Positions 28,480 to 37,121 of a stretch of 64,000 nt of DNA are shown here, piece by piece (the first letter of the stretch is position 1; every line of letters starts with the position of its first letter). Location of the stretch: the NCBI GenBank assembly GCA_020721005.1, contig DYNP01000002.1, positions 62,001 through 126,000 on the forward strand, given 5' to 3'. The position numbers were made by a program, and so were the translations under genes. The notes beneath the pieces were generated by a model. That model was not told where the DNA came from and searched no databases. It worked only from the letters and a program-made list of their open reading frames with translations. Origin of the DNA: Thiomargarita sp. (GTDB taxonomy: Bacteria > Pseudomonadota > Gammaproteobacteria > Beggiatoales > Beggiatoaceae).

Positions 28480-29883
28480 ATGAACCAACAAAAATATATT
28501 TGGATATCTTTGGTATCCATTTCGATGTCAGTATGGGTTACGTTTGCCCAGGCTCAACAGGCTGACCCGGTACTAAAATGTGACAGTCCTGCTCAATTGG
28601 ATGAGAACAAAAATATTCATATCCCATGCGCAGTTTATGAAGGACAAGTGTTTGAAGTTACCTTGGAGCATAAGGTAGGTGAGGATGGCACTGAACAATG
28701 GGAATTGCCGATTGATAACGTTAAAAAGGGTTCCTGTGCTGAGCGCAAAAGTGTGTGTGCTGCGGTAGACGGTTCTGGAAATACCTACTTTGAAGCATTA
28801 GATATAGACGGCACTGTCCATACTGGGTTACTGGCAATCAGCGATACGAGTTCAAATACGTGGAAATGGCAGGTTTTGGAAACTGCTCCCAAGTGGGACT
28901 TTAGCAACCTGATGACTGAACAGCACTCGGTAATACCTGACTTTAGCTTGTTGATTGGTTCAGATGTGCACATGGGGATTTGCGGGGATTTTGGACAGGG
29001 AGAAGTGATTCAACAAATGAAAACGGTGGCCAATGCCAACGGCAATACGGTGGGCCTTATTTTTAATGGCGATATTATTGCCACCGGCACGGCTGATCAG
29101 GGCTTACCTCTGTGGAAGGATTTACTGCAGGAACTGAATCTGCCGGTTTATGAAGGACTGGGCAATCACGACTACTTCAACTATGCCAGACTGATGAATT
29201 GCGCCACTGAGGAATTTGCAGAATGGGGAGTGGATGCTTGCACGGTCAGAGTACTTCAGTACCTAGAATCTCAAATAACCAATATCCCTCAAATGAAGTG
29301 GATCGATCCGAAGAGCCGGGCCTATGCCTTCCTACTCAACGGTTACCTATTTGTCCAATTCCTCTACTACCCTTCCTTTGAGCAAAACATCCAAGACTCT
29401 GAGTATAGTACTCAAGATTCGATACTGTGGGGAAAGAAAGTATTGGCAGCCAATGCAGTCTCTCTTAAAGCCCCAGTGGTTGTGAATGTCCATGACTACT
29501 TTACCTATTCTCATGAAATTGCGGACATTGTGTCTGGAGAAGGCGGTCAATATGTGGTCGGAGTATTTGCCGGCCACATGCATGAAGTGCGTGGATATGT
29601 GGAGCGGGTCGGAGATCCCAACCAAGTGGGGAACTATGATCTTAAAAATATCTATGGTGTGAAAGTACCTAAAGCCCAATCCGGCGCGATTCCTGTGTGG
29701 AACTCCGGCTCTATGACCCAATTGGAAAATTACTTTACTGACTGTAATACTCAAACCAATACGATCACTCGCACCACGACACGTTCCTTTTTTGAGATCA
29801 AATTGGGAGCTAAGGGATATAATCTCAAATTATGGGAAGGGGACCGGGTCAGTGCCAGTTACGTTGTAGAATGGACTTGGTAA
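28480..29883 (+). CDS. Exported calcineurin-like metallophosphoesterase
   Basis: A 467-residue protein with a signal peptide (VSISMSVWVTFAQAQQA, cut near 26). Residues ~30-140 form a separate N-terminal beta-rich part with paired cysteines. The phosphoesterase domain follows with all metal-binding motifs: GSDVHMG (D162, H164), FNGDI (D198), GNHD (N229-D231), NVHDYF (H338) and GHMH (H366, H368). It should hydrolyse a phosphomonoester or diester in the periplasm or outside the cell. The substrate is unknown. The gene ends just before a hairpin. Confidence 0.85.
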   Translation: MNQQKYIWISLVSISMSVWVTFAQAQQADPVLKCDSPAQLDENKNIHIPCAVYEGQVFEVTLEHKVGEDGTEQWELPIDNVKKGSCAERKSVCAAVDGSGNTYFEALDIDGTVHTGLLAISDTSSNTWKWQVLETAPKWDFSNLMTEQHSVIPDFSLLIGSDVHMGICGDFGQGEVIQQMKTVANANGNTVGLIFNGDIIATGTADQGLPLWKDLLQELNLPVYEGLGNHDYFNYARLMNCATEEFAEWGVDACTVRVLQYLESQITNIPQMKWIDPKSRAYAFLLNGYLFVQFLYYPSFEQNIQDSEYSTQDSILWGKKVLAANAVSLKAPVVVNVHDYFTYSHEIADIVSGEGGQYVVGVFAGHMHEVRGYVERVGDPNQVGNYDLKNIYGVKVPKAQSGAIPVWNSGSMTQLENYFTDCNTQTNTITRTTTRSFFEIKLGAKGYNLKLWEGDRVSASYVVEWTW

Positions 29884-29943
29884 ACAACTCATCATGCGTG
29901 GCAGCCCTACCTAGCCAATACAGGGCAATCCTGCGTTAAACCC

Positions 29944-29965
29944 GACAGTTTTTTTAAAACCTGTC
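29944..29965 (+). terminator. Weak hairpin downstream of the phosphoesterase gene
   Basis: GACAG (29944-29948) and CTGTC (29961-29965) enclose a T-run/A-run that can also pair. It looks like a worn copy of the palindromic element seen at 50985 and 60395. It lies about 60 bp after the stop codon. Confidence 0.4.
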
Positions 29966-29985
29966 AAATTTGAATAAATTTCTCA

Positions 29986-30006
29986 TTCCCACGCTTTGCG
30001 TGGGAA
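29986..30006. repeat. Perfect palindromic element (REP-like)
   Basis: Arms TTCCCACGC and GCGTGGGAA around a TTT loop. Short palindromes of this sequence are common dispersed elements in many bacteria. It lies between the phosphoesterase gene and the start of the polyketide cluster. Confidence 0.65.
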
Positions 30007-30153
30007 CCAGAGAGAGCACCGGCACTGTTAACTTGTGCATGCCCTAAACCTGATCCATCTTAACAGACTGATCAAACGTGAAAATGCTCACAACCTCCGT
30101 TCCCCAGACCCAACCGACCTACTTATTGACCAAAGACTAAAGGATTATGAGCA

Positions 30154-31095
30154 ATGAATAGCACTTCACACTCCATTATTTGCTACGCCCCGGCAGAAAA
30201 GATTTACGCCATCATTTCAGATGTTCAACGCTGGATGGGACTTTTTGAGGTCACTCGAGAAGTCTCTATCGTTGGGACCGGAGAAAATCACCTGCTGGCC
30301 CGCATCTCTGCCAACATCAATGGAGTTGAAACCACCTGGATAACCCATCGTAAATTTCAACCCGAAATCCATGGAGTCGATTTTGAAATTCTAACTCCCA
30401 TGCCTCTCGTACAAGCCATGCGTGGACAATGGCGAGTCATTCCCTTAACCACCGGCAGTTGCCTGACTCTGGTTGAACATCATTTCACCATCAAGGCTGA
30501 TATCACAGGTTTGGTCGAAGGAATTCAGACCCGTCAAGAAGCCCTAGATTACGTGCTTCGGGCTATTCACAACAATTCTGGACATGATTTGGAACGGATC
30601 AAAGCCTTTGTGGAGCAAGATTCCCCAACTGCCAATCCACTGGCCTATCATTTTGCCATCCATAAACTTGTCGCAGCCCCGATAGCCAAAGTGTACTCCT
30701 TTCTAAGAGAAGTCAATCACTGGCCGAAACGAGTGCCACATTGTGAAGCGGTGGAAGTAAATTATGATGTGGAAGGTCGACAAGAATTTTTCATGGAAAT
30801 CTCAACTCCTCAAGGCAGAGAACGGTTTCGCAGCATTCGTATCTGTCATGACTCTACATTCTCTATCGATTACTTTCAGCCCCAACCACCCCGTGTATTG
30901 CAATTCTATAGCGGCAACTGGTTATTACACAGCGTGGCTGCGGGCACTCAAGTGACTGCCCATCGTCACATCATCATCAATCCAGAAGCCTGTCACCAAG
31001 TGTTTGGGGAAGGCAGCATCACTGATTACCAACAACGAATTGCTGCTAACATCATAGAAGCCACCGAAAAATACTTAGCCGCATCTGCTGAATAA
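30154..31095 (+). CDS. Didomain aromatase/cyclase (SRPBCC), type II polyketide-like
   Basis: A 313-residue protein made of two START/Bet v1-like (SRPBCC) halves, ~5-150 and ~163-305. Both begin with a matching strand-helix unit (APAEKIYAIISDVQRWMGLF and APIAKVYSFLREVNHWPKRV). This two-fold layout is that of didomain aromatase/cyclases such as ActVII, which close and dehydrate the first ring of C9-reduced polyketides. An AAAGGA ribosome-binding site precedes the ATG. It is the first gene of the cluster, 45 bp before the ActIII-like ketoreductase. A different SRPBCC ligand is possible, but the neighbours make the polyketide role most likely. Confidence 0.85.
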   Translation: MNSTSHSIICYAPAEKIYAIISDVQRWMGLFEVTREVSIVGTGENHLLARISANINGVETTWITHRKFQPEIHGVDFEILTPMPLVQAMRGQWRVIPLTTGSCLTLVEHHFTIKADITGLVEGIQTRQEALDYVLRAIHNNSGHDLERIKAFVEQDSPTANPLAYHFAIHKLVAAPIAKVYSFLREVNHWPKRVPHCEAVEVNYDVEGRQEFFMEISTPQGRERFRSIRICHDSTFSIDYFQPQPPRVLQFYSGNWLLHSVAAGTQVTAHRHIIINPEACHQVFGEGSITDYQQRIAANIIEATEKYLAASAE

Positions 31096-31140
31096 TTGTA
31101 GAGATTTAAACTCCCGAACCGAATAAGGAGCACAACTGAC

Positions 31141-31920
31141 ATGGGACAAACTGCCTTAATTACCGGTGCCTCAGGTGACATTGGACAAAGCATCAGCCTG
31201 AGATTGGCAGCCGCCGGCTATGACCTGATTCTGGTCAGCCGCACCTTGGAAAAACTACAAAAAACTGCGAATGAAATACACGCCCACCATTCCAACTGCC
31301 AAATTCAACTAAAAACCTGTGATGTCAGCGATCGCAACAGTGTAGCCCAACTGTTCACTGCCTTGGTGGCCGAGAAAGCTGTCATTAACGTGTTAGTGAA
31401 CTGTGCCGGAATTTCTGGAGGGGGTGTCACTGCTCAATTGGACCTCGACCTGTGGCTCAACGTTATCAATACCAATCTCAATGGGGTATTTTTTGTCACC
31501 CGGGAGGCACTGCATCACCAATTAATTCCCGCGGGTGGTAGAATTATCAATATTGCCTCCACGGGTGGAAAACAAGGCGTTATGCTCGCTGCTCCCTACA
31601 GTGCCTCCAAACATGGCGTAATCGGTTTCACCAAAGCTTTGGGACTGGAACTGGCCAAAAATCGTTCCCTGATCACGGTCAATGCAGTTTGTCCAGGATT
31701 TGTAGAATCGGAAATGGCCGTCAAAGTTCGCAAATTTTATGCCGGTCAATGGGGAGTTGAAGTGGATGAAGTGAAACGACGCATTGAAGATCGAGTCCCT
31801 CTGGGACGCTATATTGAGCCCGCAGAAGTTGCTGAAATGGTAGCTTACTTAACTTCACCCTTGGCTGCCGGAGTCACCGCCCAAGCCCTCAATGTTTGCG
31901 GTGGGTTAGGCAATTACTAA
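31141..31920 (+). CDS. Polyketide C9 ketoreductase, ActIII-like SDR
   Basis: A 259-residue short-chain dehydrogenase. It has the NADPH loop TGASGDIG (8-15), NCAGISGGG (87-95), N112, S140 in NIASTGGKQG, and the Y153-x3-K157 pair in YSASKHGVIGF. Residues ~137-170 and the last 15 (VTAQALNVCGGLGNY) are, from memory, nearly the same as actinorhodin ketoreductase, far closer than FabG. It would reduce the C9 keto group of the nascent poly-beta-ketone bound to ACP. AAGGAGC gives a strong ribosome-binding site. This gene is the best single marker that the locus is an aromatic polyketide cluster. Confidence 0.93.
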   Translation: MGQTALITGASGDIGQSISLRLAAAGYDLILVSRTLEKLQKTANEIHAHHSNCQIQLKTCDVSDRNSVAQLFTALVAEKAVINVLVNCAGISGGGVTAQLDLDLWLNVINTNLNGVFFVTREALHHQLIPAGGRIINIASTGGKQGVMLAAPYSASKHGVIGFTKALGLELAKNRSLITVNAVCPGFVESEMAVKVRKFYAGQWGVEVDEVKRRIEDRVPLGRYIEPAEVAEMVAYLTSPLAAGVTAQALNVCGGLGNY

Positions 31921-31928
31921 TCCTCTCC

Positions 31929-32083
31929 AAGGACCGACCGCCGGCCGGCTAAAGCCTCCACTCCAAGGACCTACCGCTAACCGGTTTTACCCCCCCCACC
32001 CCCCCTTGAAAAGAAGGGGGGGCTATCTCCCCCTCCTTATTAAGGAGGGGTTAGGGGTGGTTTCCCCTCCTTGTCAAGGAGGG
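31929..32083. repeat. Dispersed repeats between cluster genes
   Basis: About 31929-31966 is one reverse-orientation copy of the GGCTAAAGCCTCCACTCC element with its GACCGACCGC lead. About 31990-32083 is a second kind of repeat, C-rich then G-rich (CCCCCCTTGAAAAGAAGGGG followed by AAGGAGGGGTTAGGGGTGG), also found at 60287 and 60697. The C/G runs form a strong hairpin that could weaken readthrough from the ketoreductase to the cyclase gene. Confidence 0.75.
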
Positions 32084-32122
32084 CTCAGCGCATCTCCTAC
32101 ACTGTTATAGAACAAGTTTTTC

Positions 32123-32971
32123 ATGAATACCCCTCTGACATTTATTGACCTCAGCGTAGCAATCGACCCGACAGATTGGGAACCAATCCCAGTAAGACGA
32201 ACCGTCCTGGACCATCAAAAAGGCGCTGACCTGCTGGGCAAAAGTCTGGTTATCTACCATTCCTCCGGTCCCTGGTCAAAACTTTGGCTCCGCTTAAAAA
32301 GTCTATTCAAACCCAACATCACCCATCGTGATTTTCCGGATAAGATGGGACTGTCCTTAATGACCTATCAATTGACCACTCACACCGGTACACATGTAGA
32401 CGCCCCTTACCATTATGGTTGGCGAGAAGGGACCCGCTCGCTTCCCCCCACCATCGATGAAATACCTCTGTCTTGGTATTATGGGGACGGCGTGTTATTG
32501 GACTTTAGTGATCAACTGCATGACTGTGCTCCGATTACCCAACTCGAAGTGGAACAAAAATTAAATACCATTGGCTATCAACTACAACCTGCAGACATTG
32601 TTCTCATTGCGACTGGCGCCGATAAACACCTCGGCACCCAACGCTATTTTACCCAGTATCGAGCGGTCAGTCGAGAAGCGGTAAATTGGCTGCTAGACCA
32701 AGGCATTCAAGTCATTGGGGTGGATGCTTTCAGTTTTGACCCCCCTTTCATGAAAATGCTCCTCCATTATCAAAATACCGGTGACAAAGAAAGCCTGTGG
32801 CCAGCCCACTTTTTAGGCCGCGATCGCCCTTACCTACAAATTGAACGCCTCACCAATTTACAGGGGCTGACAAAACCCTTTGGATTTAAAATTTCCTGTT
32901 TTCCCATCAAACTGAAAGGTGCGGATGCTGCTTGGAGTCGAGTGGTCGCCATATTTCCACCTGAGGAATAA
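32123..32971 (+). CDS. Cyclase family protein (PF04199)
   Basis: A 282-residue protein of the kynurenine-formamidase/putative-cyclase fold. The metal-binding signature HTGTHVDAPYHY is at residues 87-98 and a second conserved block, GVDAFSFDPP, lies near 200. The family contains amide hydrolases and proteins annotated as polyketide cyclases. Its place between the ketoreductase and the lipocalin-like genes suggests a role in a later ring closure or product hydrolysis, but this is inference. It is preceded by repeats rather than a clear ribosome-binding site. Confidence 0.82.
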   Translation: MNTPLTFIDLSVAIDPTDWEPIPVRRTVLDHQKGADLLGKSLVIYHSSGPWSKLWLRLKSLFKPNITHRDFPDKMGLSLMTYQLTTHTGTHVDAPYHYGWREGTRSLPPTIDEIPLSWYYGDGVLLDFSDQLHDCAPITQLEVEQKLNTIGYQLQPADIVLIATGADKHLGTQRYFTQYRAVSREAVNWLLDQGIQVIGVDAFSFDPPFMKMLLHYQNTGDKESLWPAHFLGRDRPYLQIERLTNLQGLTKPFGFKISCFPIKLKGADAAWSRVVAIFPPEE

Positions 32972-33085
32972 CATCCTCTAAGGGAATCTCTGAATTCCTT
33001 TCCCTAAGTAGAACCTCGGGGTACTTTTTTTATCCCCTTTTAGAAAGAATTCTGGAACAGTTAAAACACTTTTACGAGGACTTAA

Positions 33086-33511
33086 ATGGTCAAGCAACGC
33101 CTGATTGGAACTTGGAAACTGGTCACGGTCGAAACTGTTTATGCCAATGGAGAAAGAATTCCCACCTTTACTGATCCTCAGGGCATTCTCATCTATCAGG
33201 CAAATAACATTATGTCCGTACAAATTGCGGGGAGCTATACAGAAAAAGTATTAGAGAACTCAGCAACTCAAGTCACCGCAGAATCCAAAAAAACCATCCC
33301 TACTTTTCGAGCCTATTGGGGCAAATATACCATTGACGAAACTCAACACACGGTAACTCATCATATTTTGGGCGGTTCCCCTCACATCACCGATTTGGAA
33401 GAAAAAAGAGAATTTGTCTTTCAAGACCATTCCTTAATTCTGAGAATGAAGGACAAGCCCTGGCTACCCACAGGCTCTTCTGTGGACGTGACTTGGCACC
33501 CATGGACCTAA
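33086..33511 (+). CDS. Lipocalin-like domain protein, copy 1
   Basis: A 141-residue protein with the PF13924-type pattern: LIGTWKLVTVETVYANGER at the start, a central FRAYWGKYTIDE and a HHILGG segment. It has no signal peptide. GAGGA precedes the ATG. Copy 2 at 33905-34327 keeps the same landmarks (GTWKLV, FRAYWARYEIDE, HHFLGGSEH). Small beta-barrels of this family may bind hydrophobic small molecules, so binding or tailoring of the polyketide is possible; no catalytic role is proven from sequence. Confidence 0.78.
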   Translation: MVKQRLIGTWKLVTVETVYANGERIPTFTDPQGILIYQANNIMSVQIAGSYTEKVLENSATQVTAESKKTIPTFRAYWGKYTIDETQHTVTHHILGGSPHITDLEEKREFVFQDHSLILRMKDKPWLPTGSSVDVTWHPWT

Positions 33512-33544
33512 CATGGTCCTAAATTAAATTCTTACAATAGACCT

Positions 33545-33757
33545 CTGGAGTGGAGGCTTTAGCCGGAGTGGGGGCTACTGGAAAGTAAGTTTGGAGTGGA
33601 GACTTTAGCCGGTCAGCCGTAGGCATCACCCCACATGCACAAATTGCAAGGACCGACCGCTGGCCGGCTAAAGCCTCCACTCCAAAGGCCTACCGCTGGC
33701 CGGCTAAAGCCTCCACTCCAAGGACCGACCGCTGGCCGGCTAAAGCCTCCACTCCAA
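33545..33757. repeat. Array of dispersed ~37-bp repeat in both orientations
   Basis: Two forward copies (GGAGTGGAGGCTTTAGCCGG) lie near 33547 and 33592, and three tandem reverse copies run from about 33648 to 33757 at 37-bp spacing. Between them is a ~30-bp spacer (CAGCCGTAGGCATCACCCCA) also seen at 60590. The opposed copies can fold into a long cruciform. The apparent ORF with LKPPLQ repeats is just this DNA read in frame. The array separates the two lipocalin-like genes. Confidence 0.85.
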
Positions 33758-33904
33758 ATCACATACTTTTGCAAGAGGTCTAATCAAGAACTTGACTCCA
33801 AAGAAATTCTCTTCTTTTCCTGAGGAGAGACACATAAATTTCACCTCAACCAGTTAGAATAACGTAAAGTCATCGTTTAACTCACAACATAAGGAGAATA
33901 TCTT

Positions 33905-34327
33905 TTGAAACACCCAATTCATGGAACTTGGAAACTGGTCGACATGAAAAATTATTTTGCCGACGGCACCGTTTTGAACACCTTCCAAGATTCATTCGAT
34001 GGCATCAGCATTTACACTGAAAACAATCTCGCCGTCCTATTTGTTGTTGGACAAACGTCTGATGCTGTTTTGGCTAGATCGCCGGTGGCAGCCCCCGAAG
34101 AAGTGAGAAAACGCAACTTTAGAGCCTATTGGGCTCGTTATGAGATAGATGAAACCGCCCAAGTCGTTCGCCATCATTTTCTTGGAGGATCAGAACACCT
34201 GCAAGCCATTGAGGAACGAGCCCTACGATTTGAGGGGTCTCAACGCATGATTCTAACCAAACGCAATGAACGTTACTTGGCTGCTGGTGGATATGCCGAA
34301 AGTGTCTATGAGCGTTGGACTCCGTAA
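33905..34327 (+). CDS. Lipocalin-like domain protein, copy 2
   Basis: A 140-residue paralogue of the protein at 33086. It starts at a TTG (33905), supported by AAGGAG at 33890-33895; no ATG fits the conserved N-terminus HGTWKLVDMKNYFADGT. The C-terminus ends in SVYERWTP, like VTWHPWT in copy 1. Divergence is large, so the duplication is old or the copies have different ligands. It lies 30 bp before the amidohydrolase gene. Confidence 0.78.
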   Translation: MKHPIHGTWKLVDMKNYFADGTVLNTFQDSFDGISIYTENNLAVLFVVGQTSDAVLARSPVAAPEEVRKRNFRAYWARYEIDETAQVVRHHFLGGSEHLQAIEERALRFEGSQRMILTKRNERYLAAGGYAESVYERWTP

Positions 34328-34357
34328 TTTCCTAACTTTTACCACTGGGAACTCAGC

Positions 34358-35386
34358 GTGACTCAGCCTTTGGTCAATGCTCACACTCATCTTGAGCTGT
34401 CAGACAAATCTCAACTGCTGCCGGAACCCAGTGCGGAATTTTCCCGATGGCTGACCCAAGTGATTCGCAGCAACGCTCAACGCACTCCAGAAACTGTGCG
34501 GGCGGCCTGTGCATTTGGAATTGCCAAACTACAATCCGCCGGCACCACCCATATAGGTGATATATCTTCCACCGGTCTCAGTGTGGAACTGTTGATCCAC
34601 AGTGGTTTACAAGGCATTGTTTGGTTGGAAATGTTGGCCACCACTCGGGACTCAGGATTGGCAAGACTGGAAACCATGAAAAGCCAAATTCATCATTTGC
34701 GAGAATTGGCGGCCCATTCCCCTATCCAGATTGGCGCCACCTTGCATTCCACTTACTCCATTCATCCCAGTTTGTGGGATCCCGTGTTGCGATGGGTAGA
34801 GACTGAATCTCTACCCCTGTGCATCCATGCTGCAGAATCTCCTTCGGAATGGGAAGTGTTGGTGCATGGTACCGGTCCATTTAGGGAATTTGAAGGTCAA
34901 CTGGTTGCCTCCCAAATGTCTCTTTCTCCCAAAATGAAGAACTTCATGGCTTACCTGTTGGCTATTCTTCCCCCACAATTGCGGAAAATGATTGCCAAAG
35001 GGGGCATTCCTTACCACTTGCCTGCCCCCATGAAGAGCCCAATTGCCTATTTGGAACAACAGGGCGCTTTGGCTTTTAAACCCCTGCTGGTTCACGCTGT
35101 GCAGGTTTCTGACGAAGATATCCAACTGATCAAAGGCAGAGGAGCCGCAGTAATCCACTGTCCACGCTCCAATCAACGCCTAAAATGTGGGAGAATGCCT
35201 TTGGAGAAGTATTTAGCGGACAGAGTGCCAGTGCTGATGGGCACCGATTCCCTAACCTCCAGTCCCTCTCTTGATGTTACCGAAGAAGCCACTTTCGCCT
35301 ATGCCTTGCATGAAGATAAAGTGTCTCCCCCGGTCATTGAAGCCTTACTCCGGGACACTGTCACATTTATGAACTATTGCCATTGA
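34358..35386 (+). CDS. Amidohydrolase-superfamily protein, compact form
   Basis: A 342-residue protein starting at a GTG with GGGA about 8 nt upstream. It keeps the metal-binding landmarks: NAHTHLELS at the very N-terminus, CIHAAES, LVHAVQVSDEDI, HCPRSNQRLKCGRMP and GTDSLTSSPSLDV. The order resembles SsnA/chlorohydrolase-type deaminases. It begins directly at the first metal motif, so the beta-sandwich domain usual on both sides is missing or very short. It may hydrolyse or deaminate a precursor or tailor the product; the substrate is unknown. Confidence 0.8.
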   Translation: MTQPLVNAHTHLELSDKSQLLPEPSAEFSRWLTQVIRSNAQRTPETVRAACAFGIAKLQSAGTTHIGDISSTGLSVELLIHSGLQGIVWLEMLATTRDSGLARLETMKSQIHHLRELAAHSPIQIGATLHSTYSIHPSLWDPVLRWVETESLPLCIHAAESPSEWEVLVHGTGPFREFEGQLVASQMSLSPKMKNFMAYLLAILPPQLRKMIAKGGIPYHLPAPMKSPIAYLEQQGALAFKPLLVHAVQVSDEDIQLIKGRGAAVIHCPRSNQRLKCGRMPLEKYLADRVPVLMGTDSLTSSPSLDVTEEATFAYALHEDKVSPPVIEALLRDTVTFMNYCH

Positions 35387-35414
35387 ACTCGCCTATTTAG
35401 GCGTTTGGGATATA

Positions 35415-37121
35415 ATGAGAATGAAACCCACTATTATTCAAAGATTCAAACAACAGGCCACTCAATTTCCTGAAAAAAATGCCTATGTTCTCCTAACCGA
35501 AGGAGATACAAAACATTCGATCTCTTTTGCAAACTTGGATCAACAAGCTGAAGCGATGGCTGCCCGAATTCAGACTCGGCTGCCTCTCGGTGCCCCCATT
35601 GTGCTTTGTCTGCCCCCAGGCATTGAGTTCAAGGTCTCGTGGTGGGCCTGTTTGTATGCAGGTATGGTTATCATTCCCTTACCTCCTCCCGAGCTTACAG
35701 CCGATCCCAAAACTTTTACTGTGGGGCCTATTTTTGAGGACACACAAGCCAAAACTATCTTGACCACAGACAGTTTAAAAGCTTATTTGAAACAGGCCTT
35801 AAGTGACCTGCCTTACTTTGACAGCTTAACTATTCTCTCCAAGGAAGATTTGCCCACGGTCCCAGCCAGTCACTGGCAATTGCCTGCGTCCAATGAAGAC
35901 ACAGTGATGTTTGGATCCTACACTTCTGGCACCACCGGTCAACCCAAGGGAGTCATTATCACCCAAGGCAATTTATTGGCCTCGGTTCAAGACATTTCGA
36001 CCAATTTGGGACTTAACCAGGATCAAGCCCTGTGTACTTTGTTCAATCATTACCACATCATTATGGCTCTTTGGGAAATGGCCATCAATTTGAATGGGGG
36101 ACAAAGTGTTTATTTACCGATAGCTCTGGTATTAAAAAAACCCATTCTGTTGCTAAAAACCCTGTCCGACTATCAAGTCAACATTTTGATGGGCGTTAAT
36201 CTTACCTTAGATCTGTGTGTCAATAGAATTCAAGACCATGAATTGTCTGGAATTAATCTCAGTCACTTGAGACTACTGGTCGGTGGAGACAAAGTAAAAA
36301 CCAGCCTGTTGGAACAATTTGTGGCCCGCTATAGGAACTATGGTTTTCGGCAAAATGCAGTGCAAAGTCGCTATGGTCAAGCAGAAGGATTTGGCTTTAC
36401 TTCCAGCATTCTTGATGAATTCCCTCGCATTGAATCCATCAGTGAGGAAGCCCTGGCTGACAATCTCATTCTTCCTCCCCAAAATGATCACGATCGCATC
36501 GACTTGGTGACCAGTGGAATTCCCTTGAGCAGTGTCACTCTCCGCATTGTTGATCCCATCACTTTGGAACCTCGTGGGGTAAAACAAGTGGGGGAAGTTT
36601 GGATAAAAGGCGATGCAGTGGGCAAAGGCTATTGGAATCGTCCCGAAAAAACTGCCGAAACATTTAATTTCTATCTTTCTACCAATCATGAGGGACCATT
36701 CTTAAGGACTGGTGACATAGGTTATTTAAATGGTCGTGGGGAATTGTTTTTGGTGGGGCGTCTTAAGGAAAGATTGACCATCAATGGACGTTACTATTAC
36801 CCAGAACCTATTGAAAATACAACTAAAAGTGCTCATCCACTTCTTGAGGCCAAGGCTTATGCTTTTGCCGCTTTCACCATCAGTCCCCAGTACCGAGATG
36901 AATTGGTGGTTGCCGTGGAACTTGAAGACTTGCCTTCTGACGACTTAGTGGAGCAGCTGAAATTGGCGGTTTCGGAAAAGATTCGACAAGTCCATCATAT
37001 CGAACTTTATCAATTGCTGGTGCTGGGAAAGAATGCTTTGCCTCGTACCAAAACTGGCAAGATCAAGAGAAACCAATGTGCAAACTTATTAGTCCCAACA
37101 ACTGGAGGTAAAAACCCATGA
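35415..37121 (+). CDS. AMP-dependent acyl ligase, FAAL-like
   Basis: A 568-residue adenylate-forming enzyme. P-loop-like motif YTSGTTGQPKG is at 169-179, the core motif LRTGDIGYLNGRGELFLVGR follows, and the catalytic lysine is K549 in RTKTGKIKR. The IIPLPPPE segment and the SRYGQAEGFG motif recall fatty acyl-AMP ligases, which load an acyl group onto an ACP instead of CoA. Next to a type II polyketide ACP this suggests activation of a starter acid. It overlaps the DUF697 gene by 4 bp. Confidence 0.85.
   Translation: MRMKPTIIQRFKQQATQFPEKNAYVLLTEGDTKHSISFANLDQQAEAMAARIQTRLPLGAPIVLCLPPGIEFKVSWWACLYAGMVIIPLPPPELTADPKTFTVGPIFEDTQAKTILTTDSLKAYLKQALSDLPYFDSLTILSKEDLPTVPASHWQLPASNEDTVMFGSYTSGTTGQPKGVIITQGNLLASVQDISTNLGLNQDQALCTLFNHYHIIMALWEMAINLNGGQSVYLPIALVLKKPILLLKTLSDYQVNILMGVNLTLDLCVNRIQDHELSGINLSHLRLLVGGDKVKTSLLEQFVARYRNYGFRQNAVQSRYGQAEGFGFTSSILDEFPRIESISEEALADNLILPPQNDHDRIDLVTSGIPLSSVTLRIVDPITLEPRGVKQVGEVWIKGDAVGKGYWNRPEKTAETFNFYLSTNHEGPFLRTGDIGYLNGRGELFLVGRLKERLTINGRYYYPEPIENTTKSAHPLLEAKAYAFAAFTISPQYRDELVVAVELEDLPSDDLVEQLKLAVSEKIRQVHHIELYQLLVLGKNALPRTKTGKIKRNQCANLLVPTTGGKNP

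Noticed and set aside
33545-33757. Possible CRISPR array
   Set aside because: The 37-bp units abut without unique spacers, occur in both orientations, and there are no cas genes.
33635-33823. 62-codon ORF with repeated GRLKPPLQ segments
   Set aside because: It is the dispersed DNA repeat read in frame; the same DNA sits in noncoding spots elsewhere and has no start signal.
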